Below are positions 20,107 through 29,008 of a stretch of 64,000 nt of DNA, piece by piece. Location: contig NZ_LYCK01000001.1 of the NCBI RefSeq assembly GCF_001679045.1, positions 389,162-453,161 of the forward strand, given 5' to 3'. The first letter of the stretch is position 1. Each line of letters starts with the position of its first letter. The position numbers were made by a program, and so were the translations under genes. The notes under the pieces are model-generated. The model was not told the origin of the DNA. It saw only the letters and a program-made list of their open reading frames with translations, and did not search any database. The DNA is from Haemophilus haemolyticus. GTDB taxonomy: Bacteria; Pseudomonadota; Gammaproteobacteria; Enterobacterales; Pasteurellaceae.

Positions 20107-20485
20107 AGCATTTAACTCATTTAAAGATATAAATAGCTGGATACTCTCGATAATATCTTAAGGTGCGAACAATGTCGAATTAGATTTTGAGCGTTTTTAA
20201 GATACGTTTTATGGAGTAAATGAGTCAAGAAAAGAGTATTTTGGGATAAAAAATAAACAAAAGGTTCAAAAGGATTTGATCTTTTCAATTTTTATAGGAT
20301 AATAGGCGCACTTTTGAACGTTCCTTTGGCGTAAACAAAGGAATTGAATTTGTCAAAAGGTAAAAAGTAGGGCAAATTCAAAACCCTAGTTAAGCGACTG
20401 TTTAGAATGTAACTTTAATTAAAAGTTCAGTATAAACAAGGACACTTTTTTATTACTATTCGATGACTAAATAGAGGACATCAAA
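20107..20485 (+). promoter_or_regulatory. ompA promoter and long structured 5' leader
   Basis: This 379-base gap holds no gene. TTGATC (20276-20281) and GATAAT (20298-20303) with a 16-base spacer form a likely promoter starting near 20310. The leader of about 175 bases has a 5'-proximal hairpin (TTCCTTTG 20321-20328 / CAAAGGAA 20336-20343) and a second (GAATTTG 20346-20352 / CAAATTC 20373-20379). Such hairpins stabilise ompA mRNA in E. coli. The ydiJ promoter on the minus strand must also lie here; I could not place it. 20107-20270 shows nothing else. Confidence 0.6.
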
Positions 20486-21565
20486 ATGAAAAAAACTGCA
20501 ATCGCATTAGTAGTTGCTGGTTTAGCAGCAGCTTCAGTAGCTCAAGCAGCTCCACAAGAAAACACTTTCTATGCGGGTGTTAAAGCTGGTCAAGCATCTT
20601 TCCATGATGGTATCAGAGATCAAGCTCCAGGTTATCACCGTAATTCTTTCACTTATGGAGTATTCGGTGGTTATCAAATTTTAAATCAAGATAACTTAGG
20701 TTTAGCGGTTGAATTAGGTTATGACGATTTTGGTCGTGTTAGATACCGTTCAGATGCTCAACCTTTAGGTAAGCATACCGCTCATGGTGCTCATCTAACT
20801 TTAAAAGGTAGTTATGATGTGGGTAGCCTAGTAGGTTTAAATGGGTTAGATTTTTACGGACGTGCAGGTGTTGCTTTAGTTCGATCTGATATTAAAATTA
20901 CTAAAGCAGCATATGCAGCAGATCCTCAAGAAAATGCAACTTTTGATGGAAAACGTAAACAACATAATTTACATGTTTCCCCTGTGTTTGCAGCTGGTTT
21001 AGAATATGCTATTTTGCCTGAATTAGCAGCTCGTTTAGAATATCAATGGGTGAATAAGGTGGGTCGTTTTAATGATCAAGACGGTCATCGTGTAGACTAT
21101 TCTCCATGGATTGGTTCAATCAACGCTGGTGTTTCTTACCGTTTCGGTCAAGGCGCAGCGCCAGTTGTAGCAGCACCTGAAGTTGTAAGCAAAACTTTCA
21201 ACTTAAACTCTGATGTAACTTTCGCATTCGGTAAAGCAAACTTAAAACCACAAGCTAAAGCAGCTTTAGATGGTATCTACGGTGAAATCGCACAAGTTAA
21301 CAACGCTAAAGTAGCTGTTGCTGGTTACACTGACCGTATCGGTTCTGACGCTGGTAACTTAAAACTTTCTCAACGTCGTGCTGACACTGTAGCTAACTAC
21401 TTCGTTGCTAAAGGTGTTTCTGCAGATGCAATCTCTGCAACTGGTTATGGTAAAGCAAACCCAGTGACTGGCGCAACTTGTGACCAAGTTAAAGGCCGTA
21501 AAGCGCTTATCGCATGTCTTGCTCCAGACCGTCGTGTAGAAATCGCAGTTAACGGTACTAAATAA
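20486..21565 (+). CDS. ompA: Outer membrane protein P5 (OmpA family)
   Basis: P5 is the OmpA homologue of Haemophilus, a surface barrel that also binds peptidoglycan and acts as an adhesin and complement-regulator target. The 359-aa precursor has a signal peptide (1-21, ending SVAQA), an eight-strand barrel with variable surface loops (about 22-210), and an OmpA C-terminal domain (SDVTFAFGKANLKPQ, LSQRRADTVANYF, two cysteines flanking VKGRKALIA). Codon use in the C-terminal half is strongly biased towards a few preferred codons, as expected for a highly expressed protein. A good AGAGGA site precedes the ATG. Confidence 0.97.
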   Translation: MKKTAIALVVAGLAAASVAQAAPQENTFYAGVKAGQASFHDGIRDQAPGYHRNSFTYGVFGGYQILNQDNLGLAVELGYDDFGRVRYRSDAQPLGKHTAHGAHLTLKGSYDVGSLVGLNGLDFYGRAGVALVRSDIKITKAAYAADPQENATFDGKRKQHNLHVSPVFAAGLEYAILPELAARLEYQWVNKVGRFNDQDGHRVDYSPWIGSINAGVSYRFGQGAAPVVAAPEVVSKTFNLNSDVTFAFGKANLKPQAKAALDGIYGEIAQVNNAKVAVAGYTDRIGSDAGNLKLSQRRADTVANYFVAKGVSADAISATGYGKANPVTGATCDQVKGRKALIACLAPDRRVEIAVNGTK

Positions 21566-21600
21566 TTTTAGTATTCGTTTAACGAAAGATTAAATACAGC

Positions 21601-21630
21601 AAAGGCTTAAACTTCGGTTTAGGCCTTTTG
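21601..21630 (+). terminator. Terminator of ompA
   Basis: AAAGGCTTAAAC (21601-21612), a TTCG loop and GTTTAGGCCTTTT (21617-21629) form a stable tetraloop hairpin with a T tail. Confidence 0.9.
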
Positions 21631-21714
21631 TCTTATATGAATCTAAAATCAAGCATTTCAATCAAGTTTTAACTTGTGATAGAATGCGGTTCTCATTTAT
21701 TTATAGGGAACATT

Positions 21715-22038
21715 ATGGAAACCTTAGACAAAATCAAAAAGCAAATTAGTGAAAATCCAATTCTTATTTATATGAAAGGTTCACCAAAATTACCATCTTG
21801 TGGCTTTTCTGCTCGTGCATCTGAAGCATTGATGAATTGTAAAGTACCTTTTGGTTATGTAGATATTTTGCAACATCCAGATATTCGTGCTGAATTACCA
21901 GCATATGCAAACTGGCCAACTTTTCCGCAATTATGGGTGGAGGGAGAATTAATTGGTGGTTGTGATATCATTTTAGAGATGTATCAATCTGGTGAATTAC
22001 AAACTTTATTAGCTGAAGTTGCAGCAAAACACGCTTAA
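21715..22038 (+). CDS. grxD: Monothiol glutaredoxin GrxD (Grx4)
   Basis: GrxD carries 2Fe-2S clusters, often with BolA partners, and delivers them in iron-sulfur assembly. The 107-aa product has the CGFS active site (PSCGFSARA, near 30) and the WPTFPQLWVEGELIGG glutathione-binding region. I chose the ATG at 21715 because AGGGAA precedes it and it gives the family length; an upstream in-frame start adds 13 residues without support. A strong terminator follows. Confidence 0.97.
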   Translation: METLDKIKKQISENPILIYMKGSPKLPSCGFSARASEALMNCKVPFGYVDILQHPDIRAELPAYANWPTFPQLWVEGELIGGCDIILEMYQSGELQTLLAEVAAKHA

Positions 22039-22054
22039 TTACATTAGAAAAATG

Positions 22055-22080
22055 AAACCCGCTTATAGCGGGTTTTTTAT
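22055..22080 (+). terminator. Terminator of grxD
   Basis: AAACCCGC (22055-22062) and GCGGGTTT (22068-22075) with a 5-base loop and a T run. Confidence 0.92.
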
Positions 22081-22113
22081 ACAAATAAATTTGTTTTTTA
22101 TTGAATAAATAGT

Positions 22114-23214
22114 CTAGGCAAGCTTTAATACCTTAGAAAGTGCGGTAAAAAATCGATTATTTTCTTCAGGTAAACCAATACTTATACGCAAATGATTCGG
22201 CATGCCATAACCAGCAATTGGGCGAACAATTACGCCTTCATGTAATAATGCATCATAAATTGGGGCTGCAGATTGTTTGAAATCGATCGTTATAAAATTT
22301 CCTTTGGAAGGAATATATTCTAATTGATGATGTTGGCAGAACTCTTCGTAACGTCGCATTTCTACTCGATTATTTTCAGCTACTTTTTCAACAAATTCAT
22401 CGTCATTCATTACGGCAACCGCAGCGGTTAATGCCAAAGAATTACAGTTAAATGGTTGTCGAACTCGATTTAATAAATCTGCTATTTCAGGATTAGATAC
22501 CGCATAACCAATGCGTAAACCTGCTAAACCATAGGCTTTAGAAAGAGTGCGTGAAATAATTAAATTTGAATATTTTTTTAATAAACGGAAGGAGTCCACT
22601 CGTTCTTCAGATCTGGTAAATTCAGTGTAGGCTTCATCTAATACCACGATTACATTTTGGGGAACTTTTGCTAAAAAATCTTCAATTTCTTGTGTTGTTA
22701 AAAAATTACCCGTTGGATTATTGGGATTTGCAATGTAAATTAGCTTTGTTTTATCAGAAAGTGCGGTCAAAAATCCTTGTAAATCGTGCCCCCAATTTTT
22801 AGCTGGAATTTCTTTTGCAACTGCATTGATTGCTTTAGTTACTAAAGGATAAACAATAAAGGCATATTGTGAATAAATGATTTCATCGCCTTCGCTTGCG
22901 AAAGTGTGAGCAAAAAGTTCTAATAAATCATTTGAGCCATTTCCGAGCGTGATTTGATTTGGTTGAACACCAAATTTTTTTGCGATAGTTTGTTTTAGTT
23001 CAAAGCCATTCGCATCTGGATAACGAGTCAGTTTATCTAATTGTTCGAAAATTGCTTTTTTTGCACTTTCTGGAAAACCAAATGGGTTTTCGTTTGAGGC
23101 CAGTTTAACGATATTGGAAATGCCAAGTTCTCGTTCTAATTCTTCAATGGGTTTTCCTGCTTGATAAGGGGATAAGAATTTTACGCCACGATTGGCAATG
23201 TTGATGTACTGCAT
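22114..23214 (-). CDS. hisC: Histidinol-phosphate aminotransferase (second copy type, HisC2)
   Basis: A PLP fold-type I aminotransferase of 366 aa that converts imidazole-acetol phosphate to histidinol phosphate. Conserved features are NPNNPTGN (163-170), the aspartate in VVLDEAYTEF and the PLP lysine K226 in SRTLSKAYGLAGLRIGY. H. influenzae has another hisC inside the his operon; this unlinked copy next to serC may act on other amino acids such as phenylalanine or tyrosine as well. It lies 89 bases after serC on the same strand. Confidence 0.93.
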   Translation of the reverse strand: MQYINIANRGVKFLSPYQAGKPIEELERELGISNIVKLASNENPFGFPESAKKAIFEQLDKLTRYPDANGFELKQTIAKKFGVQPNQITLGNGSNDLLELFAHTFASEGDEIIYSQYAFIVYPLVTKAINAVAKEIPAKNWGHDLQGFLTALSDKTKLIYIANPNNPTGNFLTTQEIEDFLAKVPQNVIVVLDEAYTEFTRSEERVDSFRLLKKYSNLIISRTLSKAYGLAGLRIGYAVSNPEIADLLNRVRQPFNCNSLALTAAVAVMNDDEFVEKVAENNRVEMRRYEEFCQHHQLEYIPSKGNFITIDFKQSAAPIYDALLHEGVIVRPIAGYGMPNHLRISIGLPEENNRFFTALSKVLKLA

Positions 23215-23303
23215 AGTGTTATTTGAAAATATTGATGTGGATTAGGATTAATTTTCAAGTAAATTTGGGCGTAGTAAATACGCCCATTGAAAATATTCTT
23301 TAA

Positions 23304-24392
23304 CTATTGAGGAAGATTTTCAGCTTCAAATTTTTTCATAAATGAAATGAGTGCCTCAACGCCTTCTTGTGGCATTGCATTGTAAATAGACGCACGCATT
23401 CCACCTAAAACCTTGTGACCTTTCAAGGCTTGTAAGCCCGCAGCAGTGGATTCTGCGACAAATTTTGCATCTAATTCAGCATTGCCAGTGATGAAAGTGA
23501 CATTCATTGTTGAGCGGTTTTCTTTTGCTACCACATTGCGGTAAAGTTTGCTCGAATCAATATAATTATAAAGGGTTTGTGCTTTTAACGCATTACGTTT
23601 TGCGATCACCTCTAAGCCCCCCATCTCTTTAAGATGTTTAAATACGAGGGAACATAAATACCAAGCAAATGTTGGTGGTGTATTAATCATTGAATCTGCA
23701 TCACGTTGAGTTGCATAATTCCAAATAGATGGGGTTTCTTTACGTGCATTACCGATTAAATCATCACGAATAATGACTAACGTAATGCCCGCAGGACCAA
23801 GATTTTTTTGCGCACCTGCATAAATTACACCAAATTTACTGATATCGATTTGGCGTGAAAGAATATTTGAAGACATATCTGCGACCAATACGGCATCGCC
23901 CACATTTGGTACATCAAAAATCTCTACACCACTGATGGTTTCATTTGGGCAATAATGAACATAGTCATATTGATCGGCGATATGGCTAAAATCAAGATTA
24001 GTAATTCGAGTCTGTTCGCCATTTTCTACAATAGTGATTTCATCAATTTCTGCAAAATTTCTTGCTTCTTTTGCCGCTGTAGCTGACCAATGTCCACTAT
24101 TTAAATAAAGGGCTTTGCCTTTTTTACCGATCAAGTTCATCGGAATCGCTGCAAATTGACCACGAGCACCGCCTTGTAGGAAAAGTACGCGATAGTTATC
24201 AGGAATATTGTAAACCTCACGTAGATCTTTTTCTGCTTGTGCAATAAGTTCCATGAAATATTTGCCGCGATGGCTCACCTCCATCACGGATACGCCTTGA
24301 TTGAGCCAATTTGTCAGTTCACCTTGTGCTTTTTGTAGTACTTCTGGAAAAATCATCGCTGGGCCAGCGCTAAAATTAAAGACTTGTGACAT
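23304..24392 (-). CDS. serC: Phosphoserine aminotransferase
   Basis: SerC makes 3-phosphoserine from phosphohydroxypyruvate and also works in pyridoxal phosphate synthesis. The 362-aa product has the PLP lysine K196 in YAGAQKNLGPAG, and the N-terminal FNFSAGPAM. The ATG has a strong AAGGAAA site. It is divergent from tmaR with 186 bases between, and hisC follows. Confidence 0.97.
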   Translation of the reverse strand: MSQVFNFSAGPAMIFPEVLQKAQGELTNWLNQGVSVMEVSHRGKYFMELIAQAEKDLREVYNIPDNYRVLFLQGGARGQFAAIPMNLIGKKGKALYLNSGHWSATAAKEARNFAEIDEITIVENGEQTRITNLDFSHIADQYDYVHYCPNETISGVEIFDVPNVGDAVLVADMSSNILSRQIDISKFGVIYAGAQKNLGPAGITLVIIRDDLIGNARKETPSIWNYATQRDADSMINTPPTFAWYLCSLVFKHLKEMGGLEVIAKRNALKAQTLYNYIDSSKLYRNVVAKENRSTMNVTFITGNAELDAKFVAESTAAGLQALKGHKVLGGMRASIYNAMPQEGVEALISFMKKFEAENLPQ

Positions 24393-24514
24393 TGTGTTTC
24401 CTTATTTTTGTAGATAGTCGAATCTGTTTTATCATTACAAAAGCAGAGAATCAAACGCTTTTTCGGTAAATAAAAAATTTTTTTGAGCTGACTCACAAAA
24501 TTTACTTTCAGCTT

Positions 24515-24543
24515 TTGACGAATTACCAAAAAGAGGCTACATT
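24515..24543 (+). promoter_or_regulatory. Promoter of tmaR
   Basis: TTGACG (24515-24520) and TACATT (24538-24543) with a 17-base spacer, about 30 bases ahead of the tmaR ATG. Confidence 0.65.
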
Positions 24544-24578
24544 ACCGCCATCAATTTTCTTACTAAAAGAGAGTCATT

Positions 24579-24923
24579 ATGGAAACTGTAAACAAGCAAT
24601 CTTTCCAAGAAGTGTTGGAATACGTGCGTATGTATCGTTCGAAAAACAAAATTAAGCGCGACATGGAAGACAATAATCGTAAAATCCGTGACAATCAAAA
24701 ACGCGTATTATTGTTAGATAACTTAAATCAATATATTCGTGATGATATGACCATCGAAGAGGTGCGAGGAATTATTGAAAGTATGCGTGATGACTATGAA
24801 AGTCGTGTTGATGATTATATGATTCGTAATGCTGAACTTTCTACGCAACGTCGTGAGATTAGCGCCAAAATGAAAAGTCAGAAAAAAGCGCATGCGGAAT
24901 TATTGAAAAATTCTGAAAAATAA
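24579..24923 (+). CDS. tmaR: TmaR/YeeX (DUF496), polar PTS regulator
   Basis: The 114-aa product is predicted to be almost wholly alpha-helical and coiled-coil, highly charged. It closely follows E. coli YeeX along its length ([32 protein letters not shown]). E. coli TmaR forms a polar cluster that holds and controls Enzyme I of the sugar PTS. The same role is likely but not shown here. It is a single-gene unit with its own promoter and terminator. Confidence 0.9.
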   Translation: METVNKQSFQEVLEYVRMYRSKNKIKRDMEDNNRKIRDNQKRVLLLDNLNQYIRDDMTIEEVRGIIESMRDDYESRVDDYMIRNAELSTQRREISAKMKSQKKAHAELLKNSEK

Positions 24924-24934
24924 TTGTAAATAAA

Positions 24935-24966
24935 GTAGCCGACTGAATCAGTCGGCTTATTTTTTA
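24935..24966. terminator. Terminator between convergent tmaR and pabC
   Basis: AGCCGACTGA (24937-24946) and TCAGTCGGCT (24948-24957) form a hairpin (innermost pairs open as a loop), followed by TATTTTTT on the plus strand. Confidence 0.9.
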
Positions 24967-25530
24967 TAAGCTATTCATTGCGTTAATGATTTTAATTTCG
25001 TCAAAATTGACAATATCTTCTTGAAATATAGTAGTTTCTTGAATTTTTCCTTCTTGTAATAATATTTCTCGTTGTGTGCCTCTAAGTAATGGGGTGTCTG
25101 GTGTGTACCATTTTTTCCCTTGGCGGAAAATTAAATTACCAATGGAACAATCTGTCACTTTTCCATTTTTGATAATCATAATTTCATCACAAGAACCACG
25201 TTGTGCAAACAATATATTAATTAAACTGCGATCAGAATATTTCAAGCCATATTCGATATCGTCACAAATTACAGGTTGAAAAGTGCGGTAAATTTTTCGA
25301 TGGTATTCAAAATATTGAATTTGTGTGGTTTTGTCATTGTAATCAATGCGGCAGCGAACTAATCGATTTTGTAAGAGAGCAGGAAGTTGAATGAGTGAAA
25401 AAAGATTAAAAATTTTCACCGCACTTTTGCCATAATATTCACGCAAACTGCGTTCATATCGCGCTTGGTGTAAATCGATATTTTGAATTTTCCCGTTTTC
25501 AATACAAAGGGTTTCAAATAGAGGATACAT
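24964..25530 (-). CDS. Short aminodeoxychorismate lyase-like protein (class IV PLP enzyme)
   Basis: The 188-aa product is a small member of the branched-chain aminotransferase/PabC fold. The PLP lysine is probably K97 (EYGLKYSDRS), and DEIMIIKNGKVTDCSIGNLIF is the typical cofactor-phosphate region. It is much shorter than E. coli PabC (269 aa). Its ATG overlaps the pabB stop (TAATG), which ties it to 4-aminobenzoate synthesis; I infer lyase activity giving pABA for folate. Confidence 0.82.
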   Translation of the reverse strand: MYPLFETLCIENGKIQNIDLHQARYERSLREYYGKSAVKIFNLFSLIQLPALLQNRLVRCRIDYNDKTTQIQYFEYHRKIYRTFQPVICDDIEYGLKYSDRSLINILFAQRGSCDEIMIIKNGKVTDCSIGNLIFRQGKKWYTPDTPLLRGTQREILLQEGKIQETTIFQEDIVNFDEIKIINAMNSL

Positions 25531-26516
25531 TAATCAGCACCTTCAATCGGTAAATAGACTTTTTCTAACAATTCTTCATATTCATCTTGCATATTGCTAT
25601 GAATGGTAATACCGCCTCCGCTATGAAAATAAAATTTTTCATCTACTTGAGAAATAAATCGAATTGCCACTGCACTTTGTAGTGTTTTACCATCAAATAT
25701 GCCAAAAATTCCTGTGTAATAACCGCGTTTTTGTTTTTCTGCTTGTTGAATAATTTGTGTGGTTTTTTCTTTTGGCGCGCCACTAATGGAACCGGCAGGC
25801 AAGAGTTTCGCTAAAATATTCCCAATTTGGTTTTGCCAGTTTTCATTCAATTTTCCGCAAATTTCAGAACTGGTTTGCAGTATTTCGCCTTTTTGTGTTT
25901 TGATGCGATCGATATAACGAAATTTTTTCACCTGAATGTTTTCTGCCACCATGGATAAATCATTACGCATTAAATCAACAATTGTGTAATGCTCGCGTTG
26001 TTCTTTTTCATTTGTGAGTAACTGATTTTCTGCATCGGGTAGAGATGCATTAATTGTCCCTTTCATGGGATAAGTAAAAATGCTGTTGTCATGAATATTG
26101 ACAAAACATTCTGGTGAGAAGCAAACAAATTGATCTTGTAACCACAATTTATAAGGTGCATTTGTTTGATGAAAAATTTGTTCAAGTGAAATATTTCCTG
26201 AAATTTCTGTGGGGTAGGTGAGATTCAATAAATAAGAATTGCCTTTTTGCAATTCACTTTGAACAAGTTCAAAACCTTGTTGATAACGCGAGAAGGGCAT
26301 TGGATGTTTGGTAAAATTAAGAGGGAGAGGTTGTGGAGAAATCGTGCTATTTCTTTTCCCTAAAATATCAAAATAAATGCGTTGTTGTGCAGAATTTTCG
26401 AGAGGACAAATTAATGGTTTTTCTTTTTCAAAATCAATGAGAAAGAAAAATGGCGTACGCTGTTTGCCATAATGATTAGCCTGTTTAATAAAATGTTGCA
26501 TTGTGCTTTGTGCCAT
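25530..26516 (-). CDS. pabB: Aminodeoxychorismate synthase component I, short PabB
   Basis: PabB aminates chorismate to 4-amino-4-deoxychorismate with ammonia from PabA. The 328-aa product holds little more than the chorismate-binding domain; E. coli PabB has about 453 aa. Conserved motifs include IVDLMRNDLSMVAE, LLPAGSISGAPKEKT and the C-terminal GGGITIHSNMQDEYEE. It is coupled to the lyase-like gene and divergent from pabA with only 41 bases between, so the promoters must overlap. Confidence 0.9.
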   Translation of the reverse strand: MAQSTMQHFIKQANHYGKQRTPFFFLIDFEKEKPLICPLENSAQQRIYFDILGKRNSTISPQPLPLNFTKHPMPFSRYQQGFELVQSELQKGNSYLLNLTYPTEISGNISLEQIFHQTNAPYKLWLQDQFVCFSPECFVNIHDNSIFTYPMKGTINASLPDAENQLLTNEKEQREHYTIVDLMRNDLSMVAENIQVKKFRYIDRIKTQKGEILQTSSEICGKLNENWQNQIGNILAKLLPAGSISGAPKEKTTQIIQQAEKQKRGYYTGIFGIFDGKTLQSAVAIRFISQVDEKFYFHSGGGITIHSNMQDEYEELLEKVYLPIEGAD

Positions 26517-26557
26517 TTTGCGTAAAATTGCCCGATTATAACGAATGCCGAGCAGTT

Positions 26558-27139
26558 ATGAAATTACTCATCATTAATAATCACGATTCTTTTACTTTTA
26601 ACTTGGTAGATTTAATTCGAAAATTAAATGTGCCTTATGATGTTTTAAACGTGGAAGATTTAAAGGAAAGTACAGCTGAAAAATATAGTCATATATTGAT
26701 TTCACCGGGGCCTGATGTACCACGCGCTTATCCACAACTTTTTTCTATGTTGAAAAAATATTATCAGCAAAAATCTATTTTAGGTGTGTGTTTAGGGCAT
26801 CAAACCTTATGTGAATTTTTTGGTGGTACATTGTATAACTTACAGAAAGTCCGTCATGGCCAGAAACGAATTTTAAAAGTGCGGTCAAATTCTCCATTAT
26901 TTTTTAGCCTTCCAAGCGAATTTAATATCGGGCTATATCATTCTTGGGGCGTACAGAAAAAAGATTTTCCTAGTTGCCTAGAAATTACCGCACTTTGTGA
27001 TGAAGGTGTGGTAATGGCGATTCAGCATAAATCGTTACCAATTTATGGTGTTCAGTTTCATCCAGAGTCTTATATGTCAGACTTCGGTGAGCAAATTTTG
27101 CGTAATTGGTTGACTATTCCTGCTGCGATTAATCAATAA
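26558..27139 (+). CDS. pabA: Glutamine amidotransferase component PabA (TrpG type)
   Basis: A class I glutamine amidotransferase that supplies ammonia to PabB (or to TrpE). The 193-aa product has the triad C78 (GVCLGHQ), H168 and E170 (VQFHPES). I chose the ATG at 26558 because it starts the conserved MKLLIINNHDSFTFNLV; an upstream in-frame start would run into the pabB promoter. The divergent pabB partner supports a role in folate synthesis. Confidence 0.92.
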   Translation: MKLLIINNHDSFTFNLVDLIRKLNVPYDVLNVEDLKESTAEKYSHILISPGPDVPRAYPQLFSMLKKYYQQKSILGVCLGHQTLCEFFGGTLYNLQKVRHGQKRILKVRSNSPLFFSLPSEFNIGLYHSWGVQKKDFPSCLEITALCDEGVVMAIQHKSLPIYGVQFHPESYMSDFGEQILRNWLTIPAAINQ

Positions 27140-27145
27140 TAGCGC

Positions 27146-27173
27146 TTGCTTATTAAGCAAAAATACGTATTAT
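27146..27173 (+). promoter_or_regulatory. Promoter of metK (also a short palindrome after pabA)
   Basis: TTGCTT (27146-27151) and TATTAT (27168-27173) are 16 bases apart. The -35 half is part of the palindrome TTGCTTATTAAGCAA (27146-27160), which with the A run after it could also be a weak terminator for pabA. Confidence 0.6.
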
Positions 27174-27197
27174 AGCCGTCTATACGTCAATACATCC
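27174..27197 (+). promoter_or_regulatory. Candidate MetJ operator (three tandem met boxes) at metK
   Basis: Three consecutive 8-mers follow the -10 box: AGCCGTCT, ATACGTCA and ATACATCC. They match the met box AGACGTCT at 7, 6 and 5 of 8 positions and keep exact 8-base spacing, which is how MetJ dimers bind. They cover the expected transcription start, so MetJ with SAM would block metK. Confidence 0.65.
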
Positions 27198-27223
27198 AAA
27201 TTTAAAAGAAAAAGAGAGAAAAT

Positions 27224-28378
27224 ATGTCTAGCTATTTATTTACATCCGAATCAGTCTCTGAAGGGCATCCAGATAAAATTGCCGATCAAATTTCTGATGC
27301 GGTACTTGATGAAATCCTAAAACAAGATCCAAAAGCACGAGTAGCTTGTGAGACCTACGTAAAAACCGGTATGGCATTGGTTGGTGGTGAAATTACCACA
27401 TCAGCATGGGTCGATATTGAGAATTTAACGCGTAAAGTGATTTGTGATATTGGTTATGAACATTCTGAAATGGGTTTTGATGGCCATTCTTGTGCGGTGC
27501 TTAATGCGATTGGTAAACAATCTGCAGATATTAATCAAGGCGTTGATCGTGAAAATCCATTAGATCAAGGCGCAGGCGACCAAGGTATTATGTTTGGTTA
27601 TGCCACCAATGAAACGGATGTATTAATGCCTGCAGCTATTACTTATGCACATCGTTTAATGGAAAAACAAGCTGAAGTGCGTAAAAGCGGTAAACTAGCA
27701 TGGTTACGCCCAGATGCGAAAAGCCAAGTAACGTTAAAATATGAAGATAATAAAATTGTTGGTGTGGATGCGGTTGTGCTTTCTACTCAACATTCTGAAG
27801 AAGTTACCCAAAAAGATTTACATGAAGGTGTGATGGAAGAAATTATCAAACCTGTATTACCAAGTGAATGGCTTTCTAAAGAAACAAAATTCTTCATTAA
27901 CCCGACTGGTCGTTTTGTTATTGGTGGACCGATGGGGGATTGTGGTTTAACTGGTCGTAAAATTATCGTGGATACTTACGGTGGTGCTGCTCGTCACGGT
28001 GGTGGCGCATTCTCAGGAAAAGATCCATCTAAAGTTGATCGCTCAGCAGCTTATGCTGCACGTTATGTCGCAAAAAATATTGTTGCAGCAGGTCTCGCAG
28101 ATCGTTGTGAAATCCAACTTTCTTATGCGATTGGTGTGGCAGAGCCAACATCTATTATGGTCGAAACCTTTGGGACTGGAAAAGTTGCGAATGAATTATT
28201 GGTTTCATTAGTTCGTGAATTCTTTGATTTACGTCCTTATGGCTTAATTAAAATGTTAGATTTAATCCAACCAATCTATCGTGAAACGGCAGCTTATGGC
28301 CATTTCGGTCGTGAGCAATTCCCTTGGGAAAAAGTGGATCGTGCAGCAGAATTACGTGTTGCAGCAGGATTAAAATAA
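27224..28378 (+). CDS. metK: S-adenosylmethionine synthetase
   Basis: MetK makes SAM from methionine and ATP. The 384-aa product matches the family throughout, with [24 protein letters not shown] at the start, [12 protein letters not shown], and the phosphate loop [31 protein letters not shown] region. A candidate MetJ operator lies at the promoter, so SAM would control its own synthesis. A terminator follows. Confidence 0.99.
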   Translation: MSSYLFTSESVSEGHPDKIADQISDAVLDEILKQDPKARVACETYVKTGMALVGGEITTSAWVDIENLTRKVICDIGYEHSEMGFDGHSCAVLNAIGKQSADINQGVDRENPLDQGAGDQGIMFGYATNETDVLMPAAITYAHRLMEKQAEVRKSGKLAWLRPDAKSQVTLKYEDNKIVGVDAVVLSTQHSEEVTQKDLHEGVMEEIIKPVLPSEWLSKETKFFINPTGRFVIGGPMGDCGLTGRKIIVDTYGGAARHGGGAFSGKDPSKVDRSAAYAARYVAKNIVAAGLADRCEIQLSYAIGVAEPTSIMVETFGTGKVANELLVSLVREFFDLRPYGLIKMLDLIQPIYRETAAYGHFGREQFPWEKVDRAAELRVAAGLK

Positions 28379-28407
28379 TCTTATTTTTTAATTTAGTAAA
28401 TTATATA

Positions 28408-28434
28408 AAAGCCGCTTATCTAGCGGTTTTTTCT
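28408..28434 (+). terminator. Terminator of metK
   Basis: AAGCCGCT (28409-28416) pairs with AGCGGTTT (28422-28429), with one G-T pair and a T-rich tail. Confidence 0.8.
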
Positions 28435-28442
28435 TTTCAATC

Positions 28443-28958
28443 ATGACATCAATAGAGCAAATTCCATTTCGTCATTTAAAAATGCAAGTGCAACGTAAAT
28501 TAAATAAGTCTTTGCAGCTTGCAGAGGCTTATTTTAAGCGAAAATTTACAATGCCTGAGGTAAATTATGAGTTACGTGGAATAAAGGCAGGAGTGGCTTA
28601 CCTACAAAAAAATGAAATAAAATTTAACCGCACTTTGTTATTAGAAAATGCAGATGAATTTATTCGACAAGTCGTGCCGCATGAGCTTGCGCATTTGATT
28701 GTGTATCAAATGTTTGGTCGTGTAAAACCACATGGGCGGGAATGGCAGCTTGTAATGAATGAAATTTTTAAGCTTCCTGCGGATACTTGCCATCAATTTG
28801 ATATAAAAAATGTGCAAGGGAAAACTTTTAAATATCGTTGTGCGTGTCAAACTCATTTTCTAAGTATTCGACGTCATAATAGAGTCGTAAAAGAAAACAT
28901 TGAATATTTATGTAGAAAATGTAAGGGAAAATTAGTTTTTGTCGATGAAACAGAATAA
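28443..28958 (+). CDS. sprT: SprT-like zinc metalloprotease family protein
   Basis: The 171-aa product has the HExxH motif at 80-84 ([12 protein letters not shown]) and a C-terminal zinc ribbon with cysteines in RCACQTHF and CRKCKGKL. This is the E. coli SprT family, related to the DNA-protein crosslink protease Spartan; the bacterial function is not well established. It begins 9 bases after the metK terminator run, so read-through from metK is likely. Confidence 0.9.
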   Translation: MTSIEQIPFRHLKMQVQRKLNKSLQLAEAYFKRKFTMPEVNYELRGIKAGVAYLQKNEIKFNRTLLLENADEFIRQVVPHELAHLIVYQMFGRVKPHGREWQLVMNEIFKLPADTCHQFDIKNVQGKTFKYRCACQTHFLSIRRHNRVVKENIEYLCRKCKGKLVFVDETE

Positions 28959-29008
28959 TTTTTGTGATATATTTTCCCAGTTTATTCAATAAATAAAGGA
29001 GTTATCCA

